The notes under the pieces: model-generated
Told to the model about the DNA's origin: nothing
Database searches by the model: none
The model's input: the letters and a program-made list of their open reading frames with translations, nothing else
Translations under genes and position numbers: made by a program
Shown here: piece by piece, positions 51,906 to 61,500 of the stretch
Position numbering within the stretch: position 1 is the first letter of the stretch
Layout of the letters: each line of letters begins with the position of its first letter
Origin: Trichomonas vaginalis G3
Lineage: Eukaryota > Parabasalia > Trichomonadida > Trichomonadidae
Assembly (NCBI RefSeq): GCF_026262505.1
Contig: NC_067206.1
Span: forward strand, 29,837,896-29,901,895
Reading direction: 5' to 3'
DNA: 64,000 bases

Positions 51906-52711
51906 TTATTCTTGACTTTGTTGTTGCATTTGTTCCATTTGTTGCATTTGTTGTTCTTGAGCTATTTGTTGTTGAAGTTGTTCTTGTAATACAATACTTT
52001 CACCAGTTGCATCTTCCAATTCGAAACTTTCTGCCGTCATTGACAAATACATAGGACATAAAAGTTTTACAGGAACAAAGTTTGCGTCAACTAAGGTTAA
52101 GTTTATGTTTGCTAAAGTGTTTGAGTTTACTAAAGCTGAAAACTCTGCATTCGAATGAACAATAGGCAAACCAGCAGAGAAAGTGTTGTTTATACGCATG
52201 AGTATCTTTTGGTCATAGTAGTTTCTGTCGACATTCGAATAACACTTTGAACCTAAGTTTGAAACAATATATAAATAGGTGTACTTAAAGTCAATGGAAC
52301 AGACATTCCTTGTATGACACCTTTTCCTGTTATAGGAAACTGTTGGTAGTAAAAACCAGATATAAGTTTTGTATTATAGCTCATATCGTTTATAGTAAAC
52401 TCAGTCGGACATCCAAACATAATGAAACCTGCTCTAGTTGCAGCACATGTTACATCCGTCCTTAAAGTATTAAATAAGTCAACAAAACCTGTTGGTGGTA
52501 TATCTGAGTAAGTATCTTCAAAGAAGTATTTTTTACCATTCACAACAACAAAGTCTTCTGGTGTCAAAAGAGCAAAACAGGCTTTAGTCGTCATCGTGTT
52601 TAAGGTTAGTTTACAATATCGTCCTTGAGGACTTTGTAAGTTTGTTGTTATAGAATTATATGACTCAGGGTTTTTAGTCGTAATAGTATAAACCACTATG
52701 TCTTCTGCCAT
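51906..52711 (-). pseudogene. putative minor capsid (penton-like) gene, looks broken
   Basis: Minus-strand region beginning MAEDIVVYTITTKNPESYNS, beta-rich (FVVVNGKKYFFEDTYSD, GCPTEFTINDM, SVPLTLSTPIYILF) and ending in a Gln-rich tail (QQQIAQEQQMQQMEQ). Place and strand pattern suit a single jelly-roll minor capsid protein. Not confirmed. Confidence 0.5.
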
Positions 52712-53295
52712 TTACTTAGCAATAAATTTTAATGAAATGTTGTGGTCGTCAAATATTTTTATGACGTCTGGGAAACTATATTTTAAGTTCAACGTTTCAC
52801 CTCCTTTCATAACGTATATCTTGTCAATGACATTATATGAAACACCACAGCAACTAATGTCGGGTTCTATTTCTTTGATGTTTATATCGTCTGCCTCTGT
52901 CAAAAGTTTCAATAGTTCTTTCAAAATTCATGAGGTGCGATGACATATGAGTTCACTTTTACAGGGTTGTGCTCAACCAAGTTTAACATTATACCCAAAG
53001 CTTGACAAATCTTCTCCTGAGTTTTAAGTTTGTCTTTAAGTTGTTGGTAGTCGTTTCGAATATCTGCAACAGAACTTAAGTCTCTGCTAACTTCAGGGTA
53101 TGTTGGTTGTTCTTTTACAGGAACTATTGTTATACCATCTTCGTCTTCGTATGGTTTCCCCACTTCAACATCTCTTTCTTTGACATTGACAACAACACTT
53201 TGACTGTTTGTTTGAGTTGGTGAATTTAACTTCACATCTGCCACCGCCATTAAACCTTTTGAAACACTTACGCTTCTATTTTTCGGAAATGACAT
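52712..53295 (-). pseudogene. SCCG-motif small virion gene of Polinton 2
   Basis: The N-terminal part from ATG 53295 (MSFPKNRSVSVSKGLMAVAD) is followed by an acidic/Pro segment (EQPTYPEVSRDL) and a coiled coil; the C-terminal part holds DISCCGVSYNVIDKIYVMKG. The counterpart in Polinton 1 is 30,117-30,781. Conserved between the two lineages, role unknown. Looks broken. Confidence 0.6.
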
Positions 53296-53313
53296 TTTAC
53301 TTAGAATAAAAAG

Positions 53314-53730
53314 ATGGACGTATTTGAGTATCTCTTCGAATTGAAGCAGAACAAAGTTTACACACACAAACAATACAAATACATTGACAGAATAGTTCTT
53401 TATACAAACAATGGAAAATGTTATAGAATAGCAGTCTTTGCTGAACCAAAATATTTTCATAAAGCAAAGAAAGTTGGTATAACTGAAATGGTGAAAGTTC
53501 TTGAAGCAGACAAAAATATAACAACAAAACTGACCGATATTTCTAAAGGTAAGTTTATACAATTTTATGTCAAAACTGGCGTACTGTCAATATTTGACGG
53601 AGAGAAGTCAGTTCAAGAACAACTTACTGACCTGCTGCCAAAATCTGCTCGATGGAAGCTGTCGTTATACCAATCTGAGGAGCCCCAGCAGGTTTCATCG
53701 AACGAATTTTCAAAAGAGCATCTTCCGTGA
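53314..53730 (+). CDS. unknown Polinton 2 protein overlapping the capsid 3' end
   Basis: 138 residues, MDVFEYLFELKQNKVYTHKQ..., alpha/beta with a compact pattern (KYIDRIVLYTNNGKCYRIAV). Its last 107 bp overlap the end of the capsid gene on the other strand. The start is 18 bp from a divergent ATG. No family recognised; the overlap means the final part may be shorter than drawn. Confidence 0.55.
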   Translation: MDVFEYLFELKQNKVYTHKQYKYIDRIVLYTNNGKCYRIAVFAEPKYFHKAKKVGITEMVKVLEADKNITTKLTDISKGKFIQFYVKTGVLSIFDGEKSVQEQLTDLLPKSARWKLSLYQSEEPQQVSSNEFSKEHLP

Positions 53731-55230
53731 AAAGTGCTATTGGTTTTGTAAACTTCTTTGCTTTCAATTCATTTGGACCGTCTCTGTCACCAGTATATTG
53801 TATTTGAACTGTACCAACAGTTGAAATACCACCCATAAAGTCTTCTGAGTCAGCAAATGGAATGCCAAGCCAAAAGTTTGAACGGTCTCCATTTGTATAT
53901 TGAGTGTTTTGAGCTCCTGTATGGGTCCATACTTTCACATATGGCATAATAGAACTTTGCATTTCAGGGTTAATGGTTGTTGTGAAGTTGTTGTTAAAGT
54001 TCATAGCATCTAATGTCAAGTTGTATGACCTCATATCCTCAACTGTAGAATATTCTTCTCTTGGATAATATTTGCCATCTATGTTTATATGATATTTAAT
54101 ACCAGGGTTGTAGAAACAAGAATAGTCATTTATAGTTCGTCTGAACAGTACAAACATAGTATCTGCATGTTTCATTGCAGTTGTTAAGGCAATATCTGTT
54201 CTTGCACCTGGGTCAGCACTTTGGTTTCCAACTTCACCTGCAAAGTCTTTGACAGATATTTGGTGTATAGGGAACATAAGTGGAACTGCAATATATTTGG
54301 CAGCTAAAGCATTTGAAATATCTGGGTCCAACATATAGACTGCAAGTCTGCTTTCTATTCTCTTGCATTCAAACTTTTCGCATGTGAACTTAACTGGGTC
54401 CCAAGCATCTCCAGCAGCATTGAAATAATAGTTTACTTCAGTGTTGAGGTTTGAGAAACCAAAGTCTAAGTCAACTTTGTTTTGCAAAAGTCGGCGAATG
54501 ACATTTTATTTGTTCCCACTACTTCTGTAAGAGTGAATGGGTCTTGTGTTGGTGCAATGACTAAGTTATTTTTGCTTGGAGTAAGTTCGATAGAAATTTT
54601 TCCTGCCCAGTTTGGCAAGTATCTTAAAAACCTGAAGATGAGGAAAGATGACAAAGGAACTCTAAGTTTCAGTTTTACTTTGGTTACTGCTGCTGCAGTT
54701 TGTCCAGAAAGGTTAACATAAACTCCTGGAACGTTAGGGTCAAGTCTTCTTATTTTCTCAATAGTTGCATACTGGTCTGTTTGTTCTCTAGCTTGTGGTT
54801 GTACTGAGTTTCTCAAAGCGAACCATTCATAGTTTGCCCATGTTACTGTTTGAACTAAGTCAGAGTTAGAATATATCTTATATCCCATGAAAACTTCTGG
54901 AGCATATTGGTATCCGACATAGAAAATTCCATTGCAACCTTTCTTGTCAGACAACTTGGCAGAAGGTTTTATTTCAATGTCTTGTTCCACGTATAAGAAA
55001 GAGTTGTCAATAGAAATAATATGAAACCTGTCGCAAGCAATATCTACTGTTGTTGAAGAACCTTCTCCAAACTCACCTACGTTTCCATAAGAAACAGCAG
55101 TTGTATATTCGTAAGTTCCAGGAACTATTTCTGACCTTCTAATGGCATTGTCGCATTCGTTATACCATTCGGAAACATTTCCATTCATAGCATCCAAAAC
55201 TGTTGGCGTTATATTCTGAGCGGCGTACAT
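53624..55230 (-). pseudogene. major capsid protein of Polinton 2, looks broken
   Basis: Minus-strand region of about 535 codons from ATG 55230 (MYAAQNITPTVLDAMNGNVS). Beta-rich, with VSLSSFLIFRFL-type framework (PLSSFLIFRFLRYLPNWAG), TSWANYEWFALRNSV-like strands and a C-terminal half holding DRSNFWLGIPFADSEDFMGG. Length and place fit the double jelly-roll capsid. It does not align by eye with the Polinton 1 capsid, so the two are distant. Looks broken. Confidence 0.75.
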
Positions 55231-55262
55231 TTCATATGAGTAAAAATATAGAATAGTTGGAT

Positions 55263-57380
55263 TTATATGTCATAATAGAACCCACGTGGACCAAGCTTTA
55301 CTTTCTTCCTGACTGAGTTTTTAACTCTTCTTTTTCCTTCATTGCCCTCTGCTTGAAGTTGTTGCATCTTTGCATTATGTTCATCTAGTATGTTGCAAAT
55401 TTCCCATGTCCTTTTTGCCTTTTGGCTCTGGTCGCCCATCTCAGGTAACCTATATCCTAGAAAGAGTTTGTCATAGTCTGTATTTGAGTCTTTGCGTATT
55501 GTTTGCATGACTCTTTCCTGAGTTTCTGGTTCAAGCTCTTCAAACAGAGCTTGTCCAAATGGAATAAGCTCGTTTCCAAATATATTGTTTTGTAGCCATT
55601 CTGGTTTCTTTTCATGTTACACAACTATATCTTTTGTGAATGGGAAAGCTTTTACCCAATCTTTCAGTCTTGCGTCGTTTATTTCTGTAGTTGTTTTATT
55701 TTGTCAAGGAACATGTTTTTCAATACTAACATTTCATTTGGTACTGTCCATTTGAGTTTTCTTAAATATTCATCCCTTCTCGGTTCATTGTCTGCAAAGT
55801 AAGTTTTTATGACATTTTGTAAACTTTCGTTTGCAAGGTCATGTACTAGGTTCTCTTCCTTCTCCCTCCCTAACTTTCTTTCTAAACTCTTCACCAAATA
55901 TACATCTCTATGGTTTGTGTAGTTCTTTGAGATAAATGTTCTAGAACGTCAGGTGTTATATTTCCATCAGCCATGTTCATTTCATACTGGTTCAAAATAT
56001 CTGCATCTTTCATATCTTTCAATGGCATTAAAGCCGCGCTGAAAATACCAGCTATATCTGGTTCACCATTCACTTCCATTGGCGTCTACAACTTCTTGGA
56101 ATTGTGGTTGTAAGTTTATGAACCACCTATCTGGATAGCTTTATGACCCCATCTCATTGTAGTTCCATTCTGTCTGCAGAAACAAAAGTAGGTTTGTTTC
56201 CATCTTGGTTAGGTTCTGAATGAACTTTAAACAATGTTTCATTTCTATATGTTTTTCTTGAAATTTAACCTTTTATCTTCACCGAGTTCATCCGAAGATT
56301 GAACGTTAAATGCTCGTAAGTAAAAAGGGTTGTTGTATTTGTGTACATTTTCTTTCAGTGCTTCCATTCTAATGCCGAATATTTTCATCTGATGTTGGAG
56401 TCTTTTGTATGTCGGCAAACATTTTTCGATATTCTTCTACTATGTCAGCCGAATTTTTTTTAGACTCTTGGAAATATTCCATATTCTCCGCATACTCTTG
56501 TTGAGGGTCAAGATTTTTCGGCTGTTCCAAATCTTCATCTAGTTCTGTGAAGTTAGTTTCCAAAGGAGTGACTTGTTCGTTTCCTTCAGGCTCTTCTAGC
56601 TTTGTTGCTGAACTATTTCTTCCATGTCTGGTTGTATCTGAACTTCTTCCTGTGGAGTTTCTTGTACCTTCATCTGCTGCATTTCATATATTCCGAGACC
56701 GTTTTCAACAATTTCCCTATCTACGTCATCCGCATTCATAAGCTTTTGTTCTTTCGTTCCGTCTCTATTTTTTACGCGTTTCATGACGAAAGTTGAATTG
56801 TCTTTAGCTCTGACATCAAATATCTCGGAGTAAATTCATCCATGTCATTTGGATGATATGCTATTAAATCATATCCCTTAGCGAGCTTGTATTTTCCAGG
56901 TTTGAGATTATATCCGTTTTGGTGTTGAGCCATAAAGCTAAATAGGTTCGGGTCAGTATTTCCATCCTTGAACTTTCCAATAGCTTTCTTTATATCTGTT
57001 CACTAAAGTCAACAGTATCTGGGAAACCACACTCTTCTTTAAGCATTTTAAGAATTATTCTTGGTTTCCTTGTTCTCTACTTCTTTTATGTCCTTGCTCT
57101 GTTTGTGGGTTGTTGTTGTGCAGGGTTTTGAACTGTTGGTTGTGCTGGATTTTGAACTGTTGGTTGTTGTGCAGGGTTTTGAACTGTTGGTTGTTGTGCT
57201 GGTTGTGGAGGTGGTTGTTGTGCAGGGTTTTGAACTGTTGGTTGTTGTGTTGGTTTTGGTGCATGCCTGTGTCTATGTCCATGTGACGATGTAAATGTTT
57301 TAGGTAGTCCTGGTGCAGGTGCTTCTCTTGGAGGGTTTGGTGGTATATAAGTTCCACCAGCTGGCACATATGTTCCATCT
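55263..57380 (-). pseudogene. decayed large Polinton 2 gene with Pro/Gln repeats
   Basis: Minus-strand coding-like sequence in broken frames. The N-terminal side (about 57,090-57,370) has a Pro/Gln-rich run of PTVQNPAQQ units; acidic sequence follows (EQPKNLDPQQEYAENMEYF) and the end is basic (KRRVKNSVRKKVKLGPRGF). It may be a large internal virion or scaffold protein. Heavily broken, no family recognised. Confidence 0.5.
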
Positions 57381-57466
57381 GCAGCGTAATGTCCTACCTG
57401 ACTTTTCGTTTTTAAGAAAATTTACTAGGTCTGTTTTGGTCTGTTGTAACTCTTTTTCTTGACTTT

Positions 57467-58516
57467 TCACAACAGTTGCTCTAACGGCGTCATAGGCACT
57501 TTGAACTGCCGTCTCGTTGCTGCATCTGTTATTTTCGTCATATTTTGTGCTACTTCTTTTAACTCTTTGTCGAAACCTTCAGACTTCAGTTTCTTTCCAG
57601 ATGAGAAGTCGTTCACTTGTTTCACCTTACTATGAAGAGCTTCGAAGGCGTTCTTAAAGTCAGCATTCGTTAAAGCTTCATTTGAACTGTCTTCATCCGC
57701 TTGTATTTTTGTCCTTATTGACCCTATGAGTTGGGCTGCTTTAGCGTTGGCTTGGGCATCTAACCAGTCATTGTTAGCTTTTATATATTCTGCGCTTTTC
57801 ATTGCCTTTTGCATGGCTGCGTCGTTATTTTTACTTTCTTGTGCTAAGTTTTCATACTGTACGGTTTGGTTTTGCAACTGTAAAAGTTTTTCTGCCTTTA
57901 CATTTGCTTCAACTTCCTTTTTATACTCATCGCTATCCATATATGTCTTCAGGGCTTTTTGTTTTATCTCTTCATCTTTCAGTATTTTATATTGAGTAGT
58001 ATGGTTTTTCAAATTTATAACATCTTGTTCCATTTTTGCTACTTCTGTTGCTTTTTCTGACACTTTTTTCGCATATTCCTCTGTACTTAGTTCTTTCAGT
58101 TGTTCTTCTTTCTTCTTTTTCTCTACGTTTAACTCATTGAGTTTCTTTGTGTGTCTGTCATATTCTAGTTTCTTTTCGTTTTCACTTATTTGCTTCTGTA
58201 TGTCTATGTTTGACTTTTTGACATCTGTTATTTGATTTTTGAGTGAACTCAAATTCATTTGACTTTGAGGGTTATAAGCTGTTCCGTCTGCAGCTCCACC
58301 ATAGCCTGCCATTTTCGCTAAAAGTGCCGCTCTTAAACCTCCACTCTGTGCACCAAAAACTCGGTTTAAAAGCATAGGATTGCTTGACATTTGTTGCAAC
58401 ATAGTGGGGTCATTCAGCATTTGTTGTTGCAACTGTTGTTGTGGTGTCAGTTTTACTATTGGATGTTTCAATGCTCTCTTCCTCTTACGTATATTCTTAC
58501 GTAGCTTACGTGGCAT
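57467..58516 (-). CDS. basic-headed coiled-coil protein of Polinton 2
   Basis: 349 residues, whole. A strongly basic N-terminus (MPRKLRKNIRKRKRALKHP), a Gln/Met/Leu-rich section (QQQLQQQMLNDPTMLQQMSS), then about 200 residues of coiled coil rich in K, E, Q and A. It could be a core or scaffold protein binding DNA by its N-terminus. No named family. Confidence 0.6.
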   Translation of the reverse strand: MPRKLRKNIRKRKRALKHPIVKLTPQQQLQQQMLNDPTMLQQMSSNPMLLNRVFGAQSGGLRAALLAKMAGYGGAADGTAYNPQSQMNLSSLKNQITDVKKSNIDIQKQISENEKKLEYDRHTKKLNELNVEKKKKEEQLKELSTEEYAKKVSEKATEVAKMEQDVINLKNHTTQYKILKDEEIKQKALKTYMDSDEYKKEVEANVKAEKLLQLQNQTVQYENLAQESKNNDAAMQKAMKSAEYIKANNDWLDAQANAKAAQLIGSIRTKIQADEDSSNEALTNADFKNAFEALHSKVKQVNDFSSGKKLKSEGFDKELKEVAQNMTKITDAATRRQFKVPMTPLEQLL

Positions 58517-58519
58517 TTT

Positions 58520-58950
58520 AAGTGAAGTTAAAAAGCGGTTTTTGACAGATGTTTATATGACACTTTTTGTTCAGCACAAAAAACTACTCGGTCAAAGTGT
58601 TGTCAGTTTTGTAAAATAACCGTCCTATCTCATTCTATAAGGGGAAAAGGCTTCTCAAAGTATACTTCCTTGGAACGCCCGTAACTTTTCCTGTAGCGAC
58701 GATAGACCCTTACTTGTCGGACAAAGTTATACTATTTTGAGTGCTCTACAAAAAAGTCAACGGCTACGACTCTCAAAAACCGTTGTGTAAAAAGTTTTAC
58801 CGTTGGACAAAAAAGTATATATAGAAAACAAAAACGTTTATAGTTCATTCAATATTTGAGATGGAACGGTTTGCCAACGGTAACTATTAAATAAAATAAA
58901 AAAATAGAGGGGGTTACCGTTGACGAAAACGGTTTATTTTAAACTTTTCT
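58520..58950. promoter_or_regulatory. divergent promoter region with six ACCGTT sites
   Basis: Between genes 57,467-58,516 (-) and 58,987-59,865 (+). Sites: ACCGTT at 58779, 58799 and 58916; AACGGT at 58865, 58876 and 58928. Spacings are short, several are paired in opposite orientation, and a TATATATAG lies at about 58816. The core resembles a Myb recognition site (AACNG); trichomonad Myb proteins are known regulators. Function is inference. Confidence 0.65.
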
Positions 58951-58986
58951 ATGAGTAGTCCGAAAAAAACAGTTTATTTTTGTCTA

Positions 58987-59865
58987 ATGGAAGCCAACAT
59001 TAACAATTCTCAACCGCTAACCAAAGCCAAAGCCCCACAACCTCCAAGAACTGGCACAGCTGTTAGAATAACCGCCAAAAAGTCTAACAGCGAATTAAGA
59101 GAAATTCTTCAACAAATTTGCTCTAAATATCTCAAAGACGCCGAAGAAAATACACAACCAGACGCTACATACAATACTCAGTTCTGTGAAGTTCTGAACA
59201 AAGCAATTGCTAGTTCAATTGAACTTACTAAGACAATTCCAAGTCCAATTGAGCTTAGCGATGTCTTAGTTCAGTATTTTCCAACATTTACTAAGCTTAT
59301 AATGTTGAGAACTTTATACCAAGTTCGTCAAAATCTTCCTCGTAACATCCAACGGTCATTCGACAAGACAATTGCCGAATTCCAAGTCTTTAGTTACGGA
59401 TATGACCAAGATGAATACGTTGACGAGTTCGGAGACAACTGTACAAAATGGTTTGAATGCTATACGACAACACAATTTGAATTCGACTTTCTCGAATTCA
59501 ACGCAGCAACTATTCATATCATTGCTCTTTACCTTTCCGAACAAGAACAAGACCTCGCAGATGGAGATGTTGTTACTGTCGTCATGAAAACTCCTGAACA
59601 ATTCGGAAAAAAGAAGTCTCTAATTGCCAAATTTGTTCCAGGACATCAGCTTTTCCAACGCACAGAAGTCTTCTGTATTCCTGGAACTAAGTTCTTTGTC
59701 AAGAGCGAACTCAAACAAAGATATAATGTGTCATTCAATTACACATTATATAATGTTTTCGACCCAGAAGAAGACTTCTTCCCAGAAGCAATGGAAGAGG
59801 AAGAAGAAGAGAAACACGAAGAAGAGAAACACGAAGAGTCCTCCGAATTCACACCAGAAGACTAA
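58987..59865 (+). CDS. right-end protein of Polinton 2
   Basis: 292 residues from ATG 58987 (MEANINNSQPLTKAKAPQPP), preferred over an ATG 12 codons upstream because it lies just behind the T-rich box TTTATTTTTGTCTAATG. A folded middle (WFECYTTTQFEFDFLEFNAA) and a very acidic Glu-rich tail (AMEEEEEEKHEEEKHEESSE). No family recognised. A copy of its 3' end lies in the left inverted repeat at about 42,690-42,782. Confidence 0.6.
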   Translation: MEANINNSQPLTKAKAPQPPRTGTAVRITAKKSNSELREILQQICSKYLKDAEENTQPDATYNTQFCEVLNKAIASSIELTKTIPSPIELSDVLVQYFPTFTKLIMLRTLYQVRQNLPRNIQRSFDKTIAEFQVFSYGYDQDEYVDEFGDNCTKWFECYTTTQFEFDFLEFNAATIHIIALYLSEQEQDLADGDVVTVVMKTPEQFGKKKSLIAKFVPGHQLFQRTEVFCIPGTKFFVKSELKQRYNVSFNYTLYNVFDPEEDFFPEAMEEEEEEKHEEEKHEESSEFTPED

Positions 59866-60135
59866 CAATTTTCCGAATAAAAACCTCATTTTATACTAAA
59901 CATCTTCGGGGCTAGAAGGGGCGCAGCCCCTGGAAGCCCCATTACCTTTTTTTTTTTTTTTTTTTTTTTTTTTTCATATGGTTTTATGATAGATAAGCAT
60001 TATATTCCCACTCATTATATTCGTAAATTTTGAGGTTTATCCTTCGCTTTTAAGATCATTGAATTTGATTTTTATATAAAATAGTTATATATTAGAAAAT
60101 AATATGAGTTTATGTGATATTATTTTTCAGAAGAT
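59741..60135. repeat. right inverted repeat of Polinton 2
   Basis: Pairs with 42,610-42,782 and, beyond the foldback insertion, with about 41,850-42,004. It contains the 3' end of the right-end gene, the GC hairpin, a long T run (A run on the other side) and AAAACCATATGA (reverse). Length about 395 bp, similar to the 364 bp of Polinton 1. Confidence 0.75.
59908..59940 (+). terminator. terminal hairpin of Polinton 2, right
   Basis: Inner stem AGGGGCGCAGCCCCT (59917-59931) within GGGGCT/AGCCCC (59908-59913, 59935-59940), about 43 bp after the stop of the right-end gene and before a T run. A GC stem-loop just downstream of a gene suggests a transcript end or processing signal. The left copy has another inner stem but the same fold. 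Confidence 0.6.
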
Positions 60136-60266
60136 TTTGTGTTCTTCTTCAAAATTTTATTTTTTTATTAAAAAGAATCTTTACAAAATATACATTTACT
60201 TTAATTAATATTTAAAAACGTGCTCTATCAAAAGTTCCAAAAATTCAATATTTTAGCTTTTCTGAG

Positions 60267-61475
60267 GTGTCACTTTTGATGAATTTCTGTTTACAACAAT
60301 ACATTTAAAAAAACTTGTTAAAAATGAAATTAAAAAATTATGTTTATTATTACGCTGTGAATGTGTCAACAGCGGTCATACCTGTATCTGTATCCCATAT
60401 TTGCCACAACCTTTCTGTATCTGCATTTGTGTATTTCGGTTTCAGCTGATACATTTGATTTGGCGTGTAATTTGTTCCAGTTAATGGATTAATTGGGAGA
60501 TCTTCATGCGGTGTGTTATTATTGTACTCCCAAATAAAGGCAGGAATAGCCTGAATGCTTTGGCAGCGCTCCAATGTCGGCCAGAATCTCTCAATCTTCC
60601 CATTTTGGTAGGGAGAATGAGAGTCTATATGCCGCCATTGGACGCCCCAAAGATCAAGTAGATCTTGAAAGGCACCCCTATTTTCTGAACCGTTGTCGGT
60701 CCAGAAACAATAAGGGGCGCCAAATTCAATGAAGGCGGAAGCCGCAACGTTCGCTGTCGTCGCTGCCAGCATATCTGGTATTTGTGTACACGCTAGGACT
60801 TTGCGGCTAAAATCGTCGATTATGCCATAAATATACTGGCCACGAACACCCCTAAAATAATGAACATCTGCGTGCCAGATAAGATTGGGTGAAAGCGCCC
60901 AATATCTTACTGCTGTTTCTGGCCCGGCATGCTCTAATCGCGTCTTGGTGAAATGATTTTCTTTGAAGTATCTGCGTACTTCTCTATAAGATACATCAAT
61001 TTGTTGTAATTTCAAACGTTTCCATTGTTTTGTTTGACCACAGGGAAAGGCCCAGTGGTCATGTATCACAGCAAGAGCTTTGATTTGGTCGTAGGGATTG
61101 CCCCTACGACCTTTCTTGCCTTTAGGCAATGGGATATTCTGTAAGCTAAATTGATTTTGTAAAAAAGATTTTGAAACATCTAAATATTTGAAATCATTTG
61201 ATTGAAGGGTTGGGGCGATGGGAACATGGGTGCAAGCTTCTTCCCATGTCATTTTACCTTCTTCAATCTGATTGGAAATACCAATTAGGTAAATTCGATC
61301 GACATACCCTTTGTAAGGATTCATTCTAATGAAGTACGTTAACAATCAAAATATTCTATAAGTGTCTAGTATGGAATTCAAAAGAATAAAGAAAAAGGTA
61401 ACGTAAATAAAGGTATTATGAAATAATTTATAATTAAAATGAAAAAAAGAAAAAATAATAAGTAAAGTGACTGGA
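60267..61475. mobile_element. IS481-like element beside Polinton 2, ends tentative
   Basis: Left end TGTCACTTTTGATGAATTTC at about 60,267; a weak inverted match AATAAGTAAAGTGACT lies at about 61,460. The integrase gene lies between. The same left-end sequence recurs, inverted, at 41,680-41,703. The relation to the 40,446/62,405 outer repeats is unresolved. Confidence 0.4.
60350..61324 (-). CDS. IS481/IS3-like rve integrase (transposase)
   Basis: 324 residues from ATG 61324 (MNPYKGYVDRIYLIGISNQI). The N-terminal DNA-binding part has a helical region and basic GKKGRRGNPYDQIKAL. The catalytic core is complete: Asp in IWHADVHYFRG, Asp in CFWTDNGSENRG, Glu in QNGKIERFWPTLE (D-D-E). The C-terminus is short. 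It would catalyse cut-and-join transposition. It is unlike the Polinton integrases and only distantly like the one at 6,577-7,508. Full length, no breaks, so probably the youngest element here. No reverse transcriptase or LTR nearby. Confidence 0.88.
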   Translation of the reverse strand: MNPYKGYVDRIYLIGISNQIEEGKMTWEEACTHVPIAPTLQSNDFKYLDVSKSFLQNQFSLQNIPLPKGKKGRRGNPYDQIKALAVIHDHWAFPCGQTKQWKRLKLQQIDVSYREVRRYFKENHFTKTRLEHAGPETAVRYWALSPNLIWHADVHYFRGVRGQYIYGIIDDFSRKVLACTQIPDMLAATTANVAASAFIEFGAPYCFWTDNGSENRGAFQDLLDLWGVQWRHIDSHSPYQNGKIERFWPTLERCQSIQAIPAFIWEYNNNTPHEDLPINPLTGTNYTPNQMYQLKPKYTNADTERLWQIWDTDTGMTAVDTFTA

Positions 61476-61500
61476 AATGAAAATGAAAATCAGTGTACAG

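Larger units (their letters stand above)
41850..60135. mobile_element. Polinton 2, broken, about 18.3 kb plus gap
   Basis: A second Polinton-type element. Inverted repeats pair about 41,850-42,004 and 42,610-42,782 with 59,741-60,135; the left arm has a 605-bp foldback insertion. Parts: adenine methyltransferase, small membrane protein, amphipathic protein, fibre-like protein, decayed integrase, packaging ATPase, SF3 helicase, minor proteins, capsid protein, Pro/Gln-rich and coiled-coil proteins. No DNA polymerase B is visible, but a 100-N gap lies inside. The exact ends are unclear and no 6-bp duplication was found. It is much more decayed than Polinton 1, with perhaps 15 or more breaks, some of which may be base-call errors near the gap. 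Confidence 0.82.

Noticed and set aside
55614-55802. Plus-strand ORFs at 55.6-57.3 kb
   Set aside because: Shadows of the decayed minus-strand virion gene; the Val/Leu-rich one at 57,061-57,294 is the antisense of the Pro/Gln repeat.
41850-60135. 6-bp target duplication of Polinton 2
   Set aside because: I compared several possible ends (at TCTTCTGAAAA, at AGAA, and at the A/T runs) and none gave matching 6-bp flanks.
60350-61324. Retroviral or LTR-element integrase
   Set aside because: No reverse transcriptase, gag or LTR is nearby; the protein fits IS481/IS3-like DNA transposons.
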